From Symbiodinium natans (taxonomy: Eukaryota; Sar; Dinophyceae; Suessiales; Symbiodiniaceae), in contig CAJNDS010002445.1 of the NCBI GenBank assembly GCA_905221605.1, positions 17,501-81,500 of the forward strand: DNA of 64,000 nucleotides, written 5' to 3'. How positions within the stretch are numbered: the first letter of the stretch is position 1; each line of letters begins with the position of its first letter. Made by a program: the position numbers and the translations under genes. Under the pieces are notes generated by a model, which saw nothing but the letters and a program-made list of their open reading frames with translations, searched no databases and was not told the DNA's origin. Shown piece after piece: positions 27,880 through 38,299 of this stretch.

Positions 27880-30080
27880 CGTATGATGGGTTTAGGGTTT
27901 AGGGTTTAGGGTTAGTGGTCCCTATGTCTGAGTAGACTCTGGAAAAAAAAAGTATATACCTTTTTAGGTAGAAGTAGCTATAGTGGGAACCCAGAACCAA
28001 AACCCAGTGGTAGCCAACTAACCGTAGGACAATAGGTACCGTTTTTCAAAAGGGCAAAAAGGATACCGCACAGCTAGCAAGAAACCCCAAACCCTACATC
28101 CCGAAAGCCATACAAGCCCACTCACCCTAAACCCTAAACCCTACATCCTCAACGCCTAAAAGAACAAAGGCCCAAAAGCCCTTAAACCCCTTTACCACTT
28201 AGCCACCGAGGGTCTGGCTGCCAAGTGCAGGTCCCGTGACACTGTTTCGGCTTTGGGATGCTGCAGTGGCTGCGCCAGGTTCGTGACAGATCCCTAAACC
28301 CTAAACCCTACACTTTGAACCCTAAACCCCACACCCTAGGGTTTAGGGTTTAGGGTTTAGGGATTAGGGTTTAGGGTTGAGGGTTTAGGGTTTGGGGTTT
28401 GGGGTTTAGGGTTTGGGGTTTAGGGTTTAGGGTTTGGGGTTTAGCGTTTAGGGTTTAGGGTCCAGGGTGGATGGGTTCCAAACTTCGGGTCACTCGTCAG
28501 CCCAGGTGGCCAAGACAGCGGCTTCGTGTGGATGACCGCGCCGCAGAGGACGCAGAGCGTGAGGAAACCATAGTAACTTGGCGGAAACCCTTAAACCCTT
28601 GAACCCTTGAACCCTTAAACCCTTAAACCCTTAAACCCTTAAACCCTTAAACCCTTAAACCCTTGAACCCTTGAACCCTTGAACCCTTAAACCCTTGAAC
28701 CCTTGAACCCTTGAACCCTTAAACACCCGGAACCCCTAAGCCCCTCAACCCCTAAGCACTTAAACCGTTGAACCCTCAGTCCTTGAACAAAGGTCTTGGA
28801 AGGTTTTGGGGGGTTTCGGATGAATTGTTTCAGGAGTTGACGGGAATTGGGACTGCGCAGCTGTGATCCCGAAGACCAAGAAGAAACCCTAAACCCTAAA
28901 CCCTAAACCCTAATCCACGGATCCTAAACAGGTGGTGGGTGCACTTCAAAGTAGGCCTTGGGGGCCTTGGGGTAGAGCCTTCAGGGTTTAGGGTTTAGGG
29001 TTTAGGGTTTAGGGTTTAGGGTTTAGGGTTTAGGGTTTAGGGTTTAGGGTTTAGGGTTTAGGGTTTAGGGTTTAGGGTCCCAGGGTTTCGGGCTTCGAAT
29101 GCAGGGCTCCGAACCCTTCATGTAGAGGCCTTCATAATTAGATTAGTGTTTTGGGGGCTATTATAGTATAATTGTATAGGGACCATAAGGGAATACTATG
29201 AGTAAGTATTCCTTATATTCCTTTCTTTTGAGGTTCAAGAACAGGCTCTGCTGGTGAAATGTTCATGCTGAAGCTATTGAAGTTTGGGGGCGCAGGGATA
29301 TTTAAAGCTTGAAAGCGTTTCGGGTTTAGGGTTTCGGGTTGAGGGTTTAGGGTTTAGGGTTTAAGGTTTAGGGTTTAGGGTGTACGGTTTAGGGATTACC
29401 TGCTGCTAAATCCTAAGCCCGACATTAAGATTCGGCAGGCACTCTTCACCACACGCTGCTTCCCAGTTGCAGGACGCAGTCCGGAAAAGGCTTAAGCGAG
29501 AACCACGGGCACGCGTCCTTGGCCAACGAATGAGTTCAGGGCTTAGGGCTTATGGGGTTTAGAATTTGGGGTTTGGGGGTTCAGGGTCCCTCGACCCGAA
29601 ACGTTTAGCCGTAAAACCCAAACCTAAACCCGACAAGTTTAAGCCTTTCGGGGTTTCTCAGTGCTCTCGACCAGCAGCTTCCTGCACTGCAAAGGGCACA
29701 AAAGCTTTTACCCCCCCCCAAAAAAAAAATCCCTAAAGAACCCTAAAGGACCCTAAAGGACCCTGAAGACCCCAAATAGAAGACCCTGAGGGACCCTAAA
29801 GGACCCTGACGGACCTAAACAACCCTTAAGAAACCCAAAAGACATCTCAGACATGACACTCCCCGCAAACCCACAAGTTTCGGGTCTCGGGTATGGGGTC
29901 GTTTAGGGTTTAGGGTTTAGGGTTTTAGGGTTTTAGGGTTTTAGGGTTTAGGGCTTAGGGTTTGGATAAACACCCTGTACACCCGGCCCTGATGCAGCAA
30001 AGCTTCAACTCCGGGTTGGAATCCTGGTAGCCAGTGGGAAATCTCCTTTGTGCAGATGGGGTTTAGGGTTTAGGGTTTAG
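27880..30080. repeat. Heptamer-rich sequence with exon-like minus-strand islands
   Basis: Runs of TTTAGGG at 28984-29079 and 28338-28460, and an octamer variant ACCCTTAA/ACCCTTGA at 28588-28725. Minus-strand open islands with exon-like codon use: 28205-28292, 28480-28590, 28815-28885, 29440-29533, 29660-29690, 29965-30055. I could not chain them into a gene. The AT-rich stretch 29120-29280 is unexplained. Confidence 0.55.
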
Positions 30081-30189
30081 GGTTCAGCAGCTCCGGATCG
30101 AGCAGATTTACGGCTCGGATATAACACCCACCCACCCAGAGAATCCCATAACATTCAGAAACCATAAAGTATTTTCATACAAAAGTTGG

Positions 30190-31198
30190 GGTGGGAACGT
30201 GCCTTGCCCACGAATTTTTGCGCCTTGCCCACGAATTTTTGTGCCTTGCCCACGAATTTTTGTGCCTTGCCCACGAATTTTTGTGCCTTGCCCACCACTT
30301 TTTGTGCCTTGCCCACGAATTTCGGTGCCTTGCCCACGAATTTTTGGTGCCTTGCCCACGAATTTTGGTGCCTTGCCACCAATTTGTGTGCAGGAAAATT
30401 CGTGGGCAAGGCACAAAATTTCGTGGGCAAAGGCACAAATATTCGTGGGCAAGGCACAAAATTCGTGGGCAAGGCACAAAAATTCGTGGGCAAGGCACAT
30501 TTTGAGGCTTTAAGCCTTGCCCAACCAACCCCGAAATTGCCCACGAATTGCCCACGAATTTTTGTGGGGTGGGGGGGGTGAAGGGGGGGGGGGGTGGGGT
30601 GGGGGAGGGGGGGGGGGGGGTGGGCGGGGCGGGGGGTGGGGGGGGAGTGGGGGGGGGCCGGGGGGGGGGGTGGGGGGGGGGGTGGGCCGGGTGGGGGGGG
30701 GGGGGGGGGGGGGGGGGTGGGGGGGGGGGGGGGGGGGGTGTGCCTTGCCCACGAATTTTCGTGCCTTGCCCACGAATTTTTGTGCCTTGCCCACGAATTT
30801 TTGTGCCTTGCCCACGAATTTTTGTGCCTTGCCCACGAGTTTTTGTGCCTGTGCCTTGCCCACGAATTTTTGTGCCTTGCGCACGAATTTTGGTGCCTTG
30901 CCCACGAATTTTTGTGCCTTGCCACCAAGTTACGTGCCCGAAAATTCGTGGGCAAGGCACAAAATTTCGTGGGCAAAGGCACAAATATTCGTGGGCAAGG
31001 CACAAAATTCGTGGACAAGGCACAAACATTCGTGGGCAAGGCACATTTTGGGGTTTTAAGCCTTGCCCAAGGGCCCAAAAATCCGAAATGTGCCTTGTCC
31101 ACGAATTTTTGTGCCTTGTCCACGAATTTTTGTGCCGTGCCCACGAGTTTTTGTGCCTTGCCCACGAATATTTGTGCCTTCGTCCACGAAACCCACTA
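30190..31198. repeat. 21-bp repeat block arranged as two large imperfect palindromes
   Basis: The unit TGCCTTGCCCACGAATTTT is repeated forward about 8 times (30199-30373), then inverted about 5 times (30397-30500). After a G-rich spacer the same layout repeats (forward 30740-30925, inverted 30945-31049), and forward copies resume at 31090-31198. Because the unit is 21 bp, long reading frames stay open on both strands; I do not treat these as genes. Confidence 0.92.
30555..30739 (+). repeat. Long G-rich tract
   Basis: Nearly uninterrupted guanine runs broken by single T, C or A, between the two palindromic repeat blocks. Strong quadruplex-forming potential; the exact length is likely unreliable in sequencing. 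Confidence 0.85.
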
Positions 31199-31201
<3 letters not shown>

Positions 31202-31242
<41 letters not shown>

Positions 31243-31252
31243 AAAAAAAAGA
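31202..31252. repeat. (TA)n and poly-A
   Basis: About 17 TA units followed by a poly-A run, closing the 21-bp repeat block. Confidence 0.9.
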
Positions 31253-31256
31253 GAGG

Positions 31257-32105
31257 TTTAGGGTTTAGGGGTTAGGGTTTAGGGTTTAGGGTCTAGGGGG
31301 TTAGGGCTTAGGGCTTCGGGTTTAGGGGGAAGTTCTTGAGATTTGTTCAGGAGTTCTTTGGGTCTAGGCGTTACGGCGTAGTTGGGGGTTCAGGCTTCGT
31401 AAGTCAACAAACCTGTACTCGCAGCCCTCGGCGGACGTCCTTCCTAGTGTCCCTGCAAACTCTGCTCCTACAGGAACATCTAGCTCTACCTTTCAACCAT
31501 TCTCAAGAATACCCTAAACCCTAAGCCCGTGAAGGTTGACCACAAAATGGACCTCCTGAAAACCCTACCCCAAAATCCTGCTGAATTGCACTCACCCGAA
31601 ACTTGTAGGTAATCAAGGAAGTCGGGAGTACATAGGGGGGTATGAGGTACCCAACTCCCTCATTTCCGAAAAAGAACCGTTAAGAACGCCCCGAAAGAAC
31701 CTAAAACCTTCGAAAAGCCTTGCGGAACCCTCTCAAAACCCTAAACCCTTAACCCTGAACCCTAAACCCTAAACCCTAAACCCTAAACCCTAAACCCTAA
31801 ACCCTAAACCCTAGACCCTAAACCCTAAACCCTAAACCCTAAACCATGCCCACCTCCCCAAACCCTAGACCCTAAACCCATTGCTGGCGGCGGTCCCGGC
31901 ACAGGCCGTTGCCCACGCAGCTGGCCTTCCCAGAGCTCTTAAGCCCTGAAGCACTCTTAGGGGTTTAGGGGTTTGGGGGTTTTGGGGTCTAGGGGTTAGG
32001 GTTTAGGGTTTAGGGTTTAGGGCTTATAGGAAAGTCCCCGAAAATCCAAAAGCCCACACACCCTCAAAAATCACCTAGGAAACCTCAACCGGAAACCGCC
32101 CACCC

Positions 32106-32138
<33 letters not shown>

Positions 32139-32960
32139 TAAAATAAAAAAGCACAAAAAAGGAACTGCGAAGCTGGTTTGGAAACCCTGTGAGAACCCTA
32201 AAAACCAAAGTGGGGGGAAGGCCTCCGCGTCAAGGAGGGAGCAGGGCAGCTCACCCACAGGCCAGTAGAACAGCGCGTATTGGGAGACCTCGGGTTCAAG
32301 GCCCTCGGGTTTTAGGCTCGGGTTTAGGGTCTAGGGTTCAGGGGTTTCTGGGGTTCAGGGGTTCTGGGTTTCAGGGTTTTAGGGTTTTAGGGCTTTTCAG
32401 GGGTTTCAGGGGGCTAGGGTTTCAGGGTTTGAGGGTTTAAGGGTTTGGGGTTTAAGGGTTAGGGGTTTGGGGTTTTGGGGCTTTTGGGGTCTTGGGGCTT
32501 TGCGGTTTTGGGGCTTTGGAGGTTTTTAGGGGTTTTGGCGCTTTGGATTTTTAGGGTTTCGTGATGTTTAAGGTTTTGGGGTTTGGGGTTTAGGGTTTGG
32601 GGTTTACGGATTTGGGTTTGGGGGCTAGCTATGAAGGCTCAGGATTCAGGGCTTCGGGCTGGGTTCGCGCTAAGGTCCAGCAAGATCTCTGCACTCCCTT
32701 GGTAGGGACTGCAAAGGTTCTCAAAAAGATTCCATTCGCTGTCTCCTCTGAGGCTTTGTTTCAGGGAGCCCCTATTTTATCGAACTTCTCGGGGCTAACA
32801 AGGGCCCCAAGGGCCGAAAGGATCGAAAAGTCGAAGGCTCACTCTCCCATACGGGTGTTTCAAAAAAAAAGTTTAGGGTTAACCCTAGTTTCCCCCCAAC
32901 ATACCCCTAAAATACAGCAATCAATGCTAGAAGAGACCACCCCGAATTCAGAGAACTGCC
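31257..32960. repeat. Heptamer-rich sequence, exon-like islands, poly-C tract
   Basis: CCCTAAA run at 31756-31845, poly-C at 32102-32130, TTTAGGG variants at 32280-32620. Minus-strand open islands at 31400-31470 and 31875-31945, and at 31600-31640 next to a GTGAGT donor, could be exons. 32640-32960 holds nothing I can support. Confidence 0.5.
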
Positions 32961-32983
32961 CACAGAAGCCAACCAGCAAAAAG

Positions 32984-33220
32984 TCAAGCTGAAAGCAGCG
33001 AGAGCCGTGAGGCGCTCTTGAAGTAGGAGTTCATGGAGAAGTTCCAAATGGGCGTCACCACGGCCGTGAACAGGAAGCACGACCAGAGGAAGGCGAGGAC
33101 AAAGGCCAGCAGAAAGCTCCGGGACCTCACAAGCGGTGTGGAAGCTGTTGAGGAAGCCGTGTAGCTTGCATCGCTCCTGCCTGCAAGGATCGCTCGCATC
33201 AAGCCCATTAGTCCGAGCAC
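32984..33220 (-). CDS. Candidate terminal exon, membrane protein
   Basis: Opens after a CAACAG|G acceptor (inside an inverted repeat) and ends with a stop at 32984. It encodes about 78 residues with two hydrophobic helices (RSFLLAFVLAFLWSCFLF and TAVVTPIWNF). It may be the last exon of the gene whose preceding exon is 33750-34305; a GA donor near the end of that exon would give a phase-0 join. Function unknown. Confidence 0.45.
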   Translation of the reverse strand: MLGLMGLMRAILAGRSDASYTASSTASTPLVRSRSFLLAFVLAFLWSCFLFTAVVTPIWNFSMNSYFKSASRLSLLSA

Positions 33221-33510
33221 CTGTTGAATTAATACCCCCACATTTAAAGATTTGTTTTGTCCGGAAGCCCGCCGGAAGACTACTTTCCATTAGGGGGGAT
33301 TTCGTATGGGGAAAACCCCCACATTTAAAGAAATTGTTTTCGGGGGGGGTCCAAAAATCTGTCGGCAGGCTTCTTGTTTTGCTTGCGGAGATGTGAAGCT
33401 ACAGCACCTCAGGGATCTGCAGCCTATTGTTTTGATAGGGAATCAATGCAGGGCCATGGTCCCTTATTGCGGCGCGGGGGGGGGGGGGGCCAATTAAACA
33501 GGTGCTCGGA
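33212..33510. mobile_element. 299-bp element with 19-bp terminal inverted repeats
   Basis: Ends TCCGAGCACCTGTTgAATT (33212-33230) and its complement at 33492-33510, 18 of 19 matching. Inside, a CCCCCACATTTAAAGA motif occurs twice (33234 and 33315) and a G run at 33477-33489. No clear target duplication. The acceptor of the neighbouring exon lies in its left end. Confidence 0.6.
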
Positions 33511-33749
33511 TTTAAAATCAAAGATACAGGCTACCCTAAACACTAGATTTAGAAGCCCTCTGAAGAAGGGCTTTGGATGGTCTTTCTTCGCTGGCACAGA
33601 CCGGAAATACATGCCACCCCCGACCTTTCACGCGACTCCTCAAAACCCTTAGCCGTAAACGATGCTGCGAAAGTTAAATTGTAAAGGAACTCAGTACATG
33701 CAATTACACTACCCCAAACCCAAATAGTCAAAGCTTGCTTGATCAAGCA

Positions 33750-34305
33750 CTAAGTACTTCCGCTGCCGTCGGAGCTGGTCTCCACATCCGGCATGTCACC
33801 CGAATCTCGCTGCCAGGGCTTGACGAGCACGTTCCTCAGCACCAGGGCGAGCGCCGTTGCCAAGGCTCCGAAAGCAAACACAGCGCTGTAGCCTAAGAAC
33901 ACCATCCAGACATCGATGGACCACTCATCCACCGACTTGGTCCGGCCATCCTCGTAGGTTTGGTACGTCTCCCAGGGCTTCGCCAACAAGCACAGCGCCG
34001 CCAACGCACAGGCGAGACAGAAGACTTCCAGCACCGCCAAGGCGGAGATCCCCTCCACGCGGTGCTTGCTGATGGCGCAGATCGCTGCGGAGGTTGCATG
34101 CTCAATGAAACCTATGCTCACGAAGGCAGCCAGGATTGCAAGCATGGACAAGAGCCAGTCAGACCAGTCGAAGCACCCAGTGTATCCGATGGCCTGCCCT
34201 TGAGGAGACGTGCACGGCCTGTTGAAGGCGAAGCCCACGAGGGATACAGCAACCACCGACACGCTTCCTGCACCCAGCGCGCCAGTCCTGAGCGGGCTCC
34301 CCTGA
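33750..34305 (-). CDS. Candidate exon of a multi-pass membrane protein
   Basis: Open from a TTTTCAG|G acceptor at 34306 to a stop at 33750, about 185 residues with no ATG near the 5' end, so an internal or terminal exon. Hydrophobic helices: VAVSLVGFAF; WLLSMLAILAAFVSIGFIEH; LAVLEVFCLACALAALCLL; WMVFLGYSAVFAFGALATAL extended by ALVL. Loops carry CTSPQGQ and a charged YEDGRTKSVDEW. Codon use is strongly GC-ending, like other exons here. The upstream intron begins in CCCTAAA repeats (34313-34340). No family recognised. Confidence 0.55.
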
Positions 34306-34649
34306 AAACCCCCCTAAACCCTAAACCCTAAACCCTACACCCCTAAAGGCTTTAGCATTTCGGGTCTGGACTTCGAACTTTTGCTGCAGGGACTTGTGAG
34401 TCGCAGTAAGGCACGGCTGGCTCTGAGGTGTGCCAGAATCAAGCTCCACGATCCCTAAACCCTCAGCCGGAAGCCCTCAAGACATTTTCAGCCCGAAGCC
34501 CTAAACCCTACATCCTAAGCCCTAAGCCGTAACCCCCAGCCCAACGCCCAGATGGCAACCACGCATCGTCCCTGACTGCACCCCGTACAAGGTGCTCAAT
34601 GCTGAAGACGGAAGCTAAGGACCCTAATCCTATTACACTATGGGGGTTT

Positions 34650-34724
34650 CCGAGAATGGGGGGGGGTACCTTTTAAGGGGACTATATTCTATTTGGGGTA
34701 TACAAGGGGTGCCCCTATTTTGGG
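34650..34724. mobile_element. Small inverted-repeat element related to 23451-23536
   Basis: Shares ACCTTTT..GGGGA..T.TATTTGGGGT.TA.A.GGGG and CCTATTTT with the minus strand of the 86-bp element. Ends are less perfect (CCGAGAATGGGG and CCCCTATTTTGGG). Confidence 0.35.
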
Positions 34725-34751
34725 AAGTGCCCAGGTGAAAGATCAACGAAT

Positions 34752-34950
34752 GCAACATCGGTGTCGAAGTTGCGAGCAGGGCTTAAGGCTTTAAAGGATT
34801 TAAAGGTTGGGCTGAGATGCAGCATCAACAGCAGCCAGCGTTTGTCAGAAAAGTCTGCTGGAGACATTGTCGTCGATGCTTTCATGGCACTCAATGATCC
34901 CCGCCAAAAGGGGGTGGAAGTGCTTCTTGCGGGGAAAAACGCTGGTGAAT
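34752..34950 (+). CDS. Candidate plus-strand exon
   Basis: Open frame with protein-like composition (SAGDIVVDAFMALNDPRQKG, then VEVLLAGKNAGEF), running into TTTAGGG at its 3' end. The opposite strand has stops. No family recognised and no partner exon found. Confidence 0.3.
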
Positions 34951-35124
34951 TTAGGGTTTTAGGGTTTAGTGTTTAGGGTTTAGGGTTTAGGGCTAGGGCT
35001 TAAGGTTTAGGATATAAGTATGCTAGAAACTTTGCCTGGGACAACACTATGCCATAAAAAGGTAGACAGGTATTTGCGATGGAACCGTTTACAAATGAGT
35101 CTTGCTTTGTTTCGCGGACCATGT

Positions 35125-35500
35125 CTTGCAAGACTCCGACTCCGACTCCCACTCCCACTCCCACTCCACTACCACTACCACTACCACTACCACTACCACT
35201 ACCACTACCACTACCACTACCACTACCACTACCACTACCACTACCACTACCACTACCACTACCACTACCACTACCACTACCACTACCACTACCACACTAC
35301 CACTACCACTACCACTACCACTACCACTACCACTCCACTACCACTACCACCCTCCACTCCTCCTCCTCCTCCTCCCTCTCCTCCTCCTCCTTTCCTCCTC
35401 CTCCCTCCTCCCCTCCTCTCTCCCCTCCTCCCTCCTCCTCCTCCTCCTCCTCCTCCTCCTCCTCCTCCTCCTCCTCCTCCTCCTCCTCCTCCTCCTGAGC
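35125..35500 (+). repeat. (CCACTA)n then (CCT)n microsatellites
   Basis: Hexamer CCACTA/CACTAC runs to about 35350, then TCC/CTC triplets to 35495. The apparent long frames here (Thr, Tyr-His, Ser or Pro repeats) are translation of the microsatellite. Confidence 0.95.
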
Positions 35501-35540
35501 GGAAACACTCCCCAGCACCCAGCAGGAAATTTTACGAGCT

Positions 35541-35870
35541 TTGACCACATCTTTGCCTCTGCAAGATGTCCAAGCCCTTCTGCGGGACTCTGGACAGTCT
35601 TTTCATGCAGTGCTGCAAGACATGCCCTTGTGCTCGCCGCAACCGCCAGTCCCCGCTAGCTCAGAGGTGATCAGCTTTCCCGTTCCGGCAGCTCAAAGCA
35701 CAGGTTCTGTGCAGAGCGTCAGTGGCCCACGGCAACCGAAGCTTTCAAAGGCACCGAGTAGGTCACGAGAGCTGCCTCTAACTCTAACTTCAGACCATGC
35801 AGCTCCGGAAACAAAGCGACGGCCGTACGCCACCGACATGCCTTCTGAACTTCTGACACGTGGTCTGTAG
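35541..35870 (+). CDS. Open frame of 109 codons, doubtful
   Basis: Follows the CCT microsatellite and could be the non-repeat tail of a frame running through it (LPLQDVQALLRDSGQSFHAV ... SRSRELPLTLTSDHAAPETK). Low-complexity, no recognised domain. 35880-36100 holds nothing I can support. Confidence 0.2.
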   Translation: MTTSLPLQDVQALLRDSGQSFHAVLQDMPLCSPQPPVPASSEVISFPVPAAQSTGSVQSVSGPRQPKLSKAPSRSRELPLTLTSDHAAPETKRRPYATDMPSELLTRGL

Positions 35871-36104
35871 GACACTGTATGTGATGACATCGGGCTGCAG
35901 CTCGGCCTGGACCAGGTCTTGGAGACATGCCAATGCCGGATCCCAAAGTCCGGAATTTCACAAGCACCGATCACAGCAGTGAAAGTTATGGTAATGTTTC
36001 CACGTGCTTTGATGCCTCCGGTGACAGATGCTTCACGCGGCCAGAGTCCCACTGCTGCTACTCACCACTCTTCTCTCAAGCGCTGATCGCTGATTTTTAA
36101 AGGA

Positions 36105-37145
36105 TCAAATCCGTTCTTTCTGCACAATGGCTTGATGCATCTCATCTAGGGGAAGTGCTTGTTGCCATCTTGCAGAGCTGCACAATACCGTTTCGGGCTC
36201 TAGGCGACCGAACGGCAATGTTGACAACAGGAGCACTGCGCCAAACCAAAACAACAGACCGACAGGCACTGATCGCCGAGCTGTATATGACGAGATTCCC
36301 CACGCACGCCTCAAGGAGAAAAGTGCGTATTGCCACGGTGTGTCTTGCCGCCATCTGCACTTCGCTCCATCAGCTCCAGAAGTTCGGCCCTCACGGGTTC
36401 GGGCGACATTGCTGCTGCCTCCCGCAGCTCCTGCCGGGAATACGCCGCACAACCAGGAGAACAAAGGACCCTGATTCCTGCCGCGCAATACTTCTGGCAC
36501 TTGTGGATCTTCTGCTGCGACAGAATCCTGAAAAGCACAAAAACCCAGGGCCGGCGGTGCATCCATTCGCAGCGGCAGAGCGTGCTGCCACTCGGGAAAA
36601 CGACAGCCAAGGCCAGCTTGGTTCTTAGCCAAGATGTGCCTGATGTTGGGACCAAACTCTCCAGCAAGCGCAGCAAAGCTTCCCACACCCGGCGCTTTCG
36701 CAGGTGATGTTTTGCGCAAGTCCGCAGTACGGCGTGCGCAGCTTTGCACACCACAAGGTCCTCTGATAGGCCAAACTCCGCTAACTTTTCGATCAAACCA
36801 TCTGCCAGGCTTGGGCACCGTCGCCAACAACATTGAAAGCGCAGGTGCAGCGACTGGCCTCGGGTTGAGAGCAGACAGAACTGCTGGAAATCGGGGATCT
36901 GAGATGAGGACACCAAGGGAACTTTCACTCATCACACAAGCAACCAACACAACCAAGTCGCACTGGAATCGCTTCCTCTGCGCAACCGACCGGCCACACT
37001 GGCCAGCCGCTGCATTCACGTGGAAGACCACATCTTCTGACCTGCAACGTAGACAGCATTGGTCAAAATAGGGCGTGCAAATCGGAGATTGGAATCCAAG
37101 TTTACAGAAGCAAGTAATGGTGTGGAGGGGATCGGGACGGTTCAT
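36105..37145 (-). pseudogene. Decayed pentatricopeptide-repeat (PPR) gene fragment
   Basis: Minus-strand frames carry scattered PPR-type phrases: GNLVIYSSAISACRS near 36240-36290, RWQQALPLDEMHQA near 36120-36170, FPEWQHALPL near 36570-36600. They lie in different frames, so the copy looks broken by frameshifts. PPR proteins bind organelle RNA and are very numerous in dinoflagellates. The longest remaining frame is 346 codons without a clear start. Call inferred from motif phrases. Confidence 0.45.
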
Positions 37146-37817
37146 CCGTAGGGCCGTAGGGACAGACCGGCCAGAGTTGGCCCACCTGGCCTGCTAAAGC
37201 TGCCGGTCTCCACCACGTGCCGAGCCATGACCTGCACGGCCCGGCACCCGTTGCTTTTCCAAAGCTTTCAGAACTTGCAACCCAACTTTGGCAGCGCCGA
37301 TATCTGGCGGACAAGCTTGCTTATCGGCACGTGACGAGGCACCGCTCGAACCCCATCGGGGACTGCCCAACAGCGCACTAACACCTCCTGCCTGCACATC
37401 GATGGCTTCCCTGGAAACCATGCACATGGCACACATTTCCGGAACCTCCGGGCGCATCCCTCTGAACATGAGACGCAAAAATAACAAGTTTGAGTTCGGG
37501 CAGGCGCCTCCAGCCATTCCAGGAGATTGGGCCTTTCAGCTGTGAGGCAACAATGTCTGGGCTACTGCGAGCCACAACACTGCCATGATGAACATGCAAA
37601 CGTGGCAGGCATGCAAAACCACCCAGACATCCGCCCAACCTGAGATTGCATGTGGGTCTACTGTATCGCGTGTCTCGTCTTCACATTGTCTAGGACTCCC
37701 CCTCTCCATTGCCATTAGCCACCACCACCGGTGGCTCAGGAACGAGCCTTCCCAATCAGCGGCCATTTCTGGTTGAGGACACGATAGCCCCGCACATTTC
37801 GCAAAATGCGAAGTGGC
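37146..37817. other. No gene recognised
   Basis: Open frames on both strands are short and overlapping; codon use gives no clear strand. It may belong to the relic tyrosine-recombinase element next to it. Confidence 0.4.
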
Positions 37818-38273
37818 CTAAGCAGGGGTGCGGGGTCTTCGCCCCGGTCTCTCCAGTTGTCCAAACAACTCATCCTCATCGTACCCAGGCTTTCCCCCAG
37901 ATAACTTATCACAAACCAATCCCTGGACATCATGAACGATCTGTCTGCAAGTATGCAAGTAATCCGCGCTCTGATGAAGGCCCACATGCCAACGTCCCAG
38001 GTAGTCCCGACGCTCTTTTGGCTCCCCAAAAACTGCGGCCAGCGTCGGCAGGAAATGACGCATACTGTGCCCAGACCAGAACAAGTAGCAGGAGTCCCCG
38101 ACCAGCTGGGCATCAGTCGCCCTCCAGCGTTGCTCGCCCAACGGACGATCTGGCACGCGAAGAAGCCGCCAAACAAGCCTCATGTAGTTCGAGATAACGT
38201 CTGGCCTTGCAAATTTGAAAACTGGCTCCATCAAATCCCGCGTTGCAAACCACAGCAAAAAGGTCCGATTCAA
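37818..38273 (-). pseudogene. Tyrosine recombinase C-terminal fragment
   Basis: About 150 residues ending in a stop at 37818. Near the middle is SGHSMRHFLPTLAAVFGEPK, containing the H-x-x-R catalytic signature. It is followed by LGRWHVGLHQSADYLHTCRQ, with a tryptophan in the His/Trp position and a tyrosine in the nucleophile position, the order seen in phage-integrase/DIRS-type recombinases. The N-terminal half is missing: the frame runs backwards into a GC-rich minisatellite at 38290. Probably a truncated element. Whether DIRS-like or another tyrosine-recombinase element cannot be told. Confidence 0.6.
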
Positions 38274-38299
38274 GGACTATGGTCCGCCTGGGGGCCGCC

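Noticed and set aside
30190-31198. A CRISPR array
   Set aside because: Repeats are contiguous without unique spacers, there are no cas genes, and the host is a eukaryote.
30155-31261. Reading frames up to 336 codons on both strands in the 21-bp repeat block
   Set aside because: The repeat unit length is a multiple of three and lacks stops, so long frames follow automatically; products are repeats or Gly/Pro runs from the G tract.
1-34340. A chromosome end (true telomere)
   Set aside because: The heptamer is scattered in both orientations over more than 30 kb, mixed with exons and a retrotransposon, and there is no terminal uniform array.
35020-35659. Frames of 139-185 codons rich in Tyr-His, Thr, Ser or Pro
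   Set aside because: They are translations of the CCACTA and CCT microsatellites.
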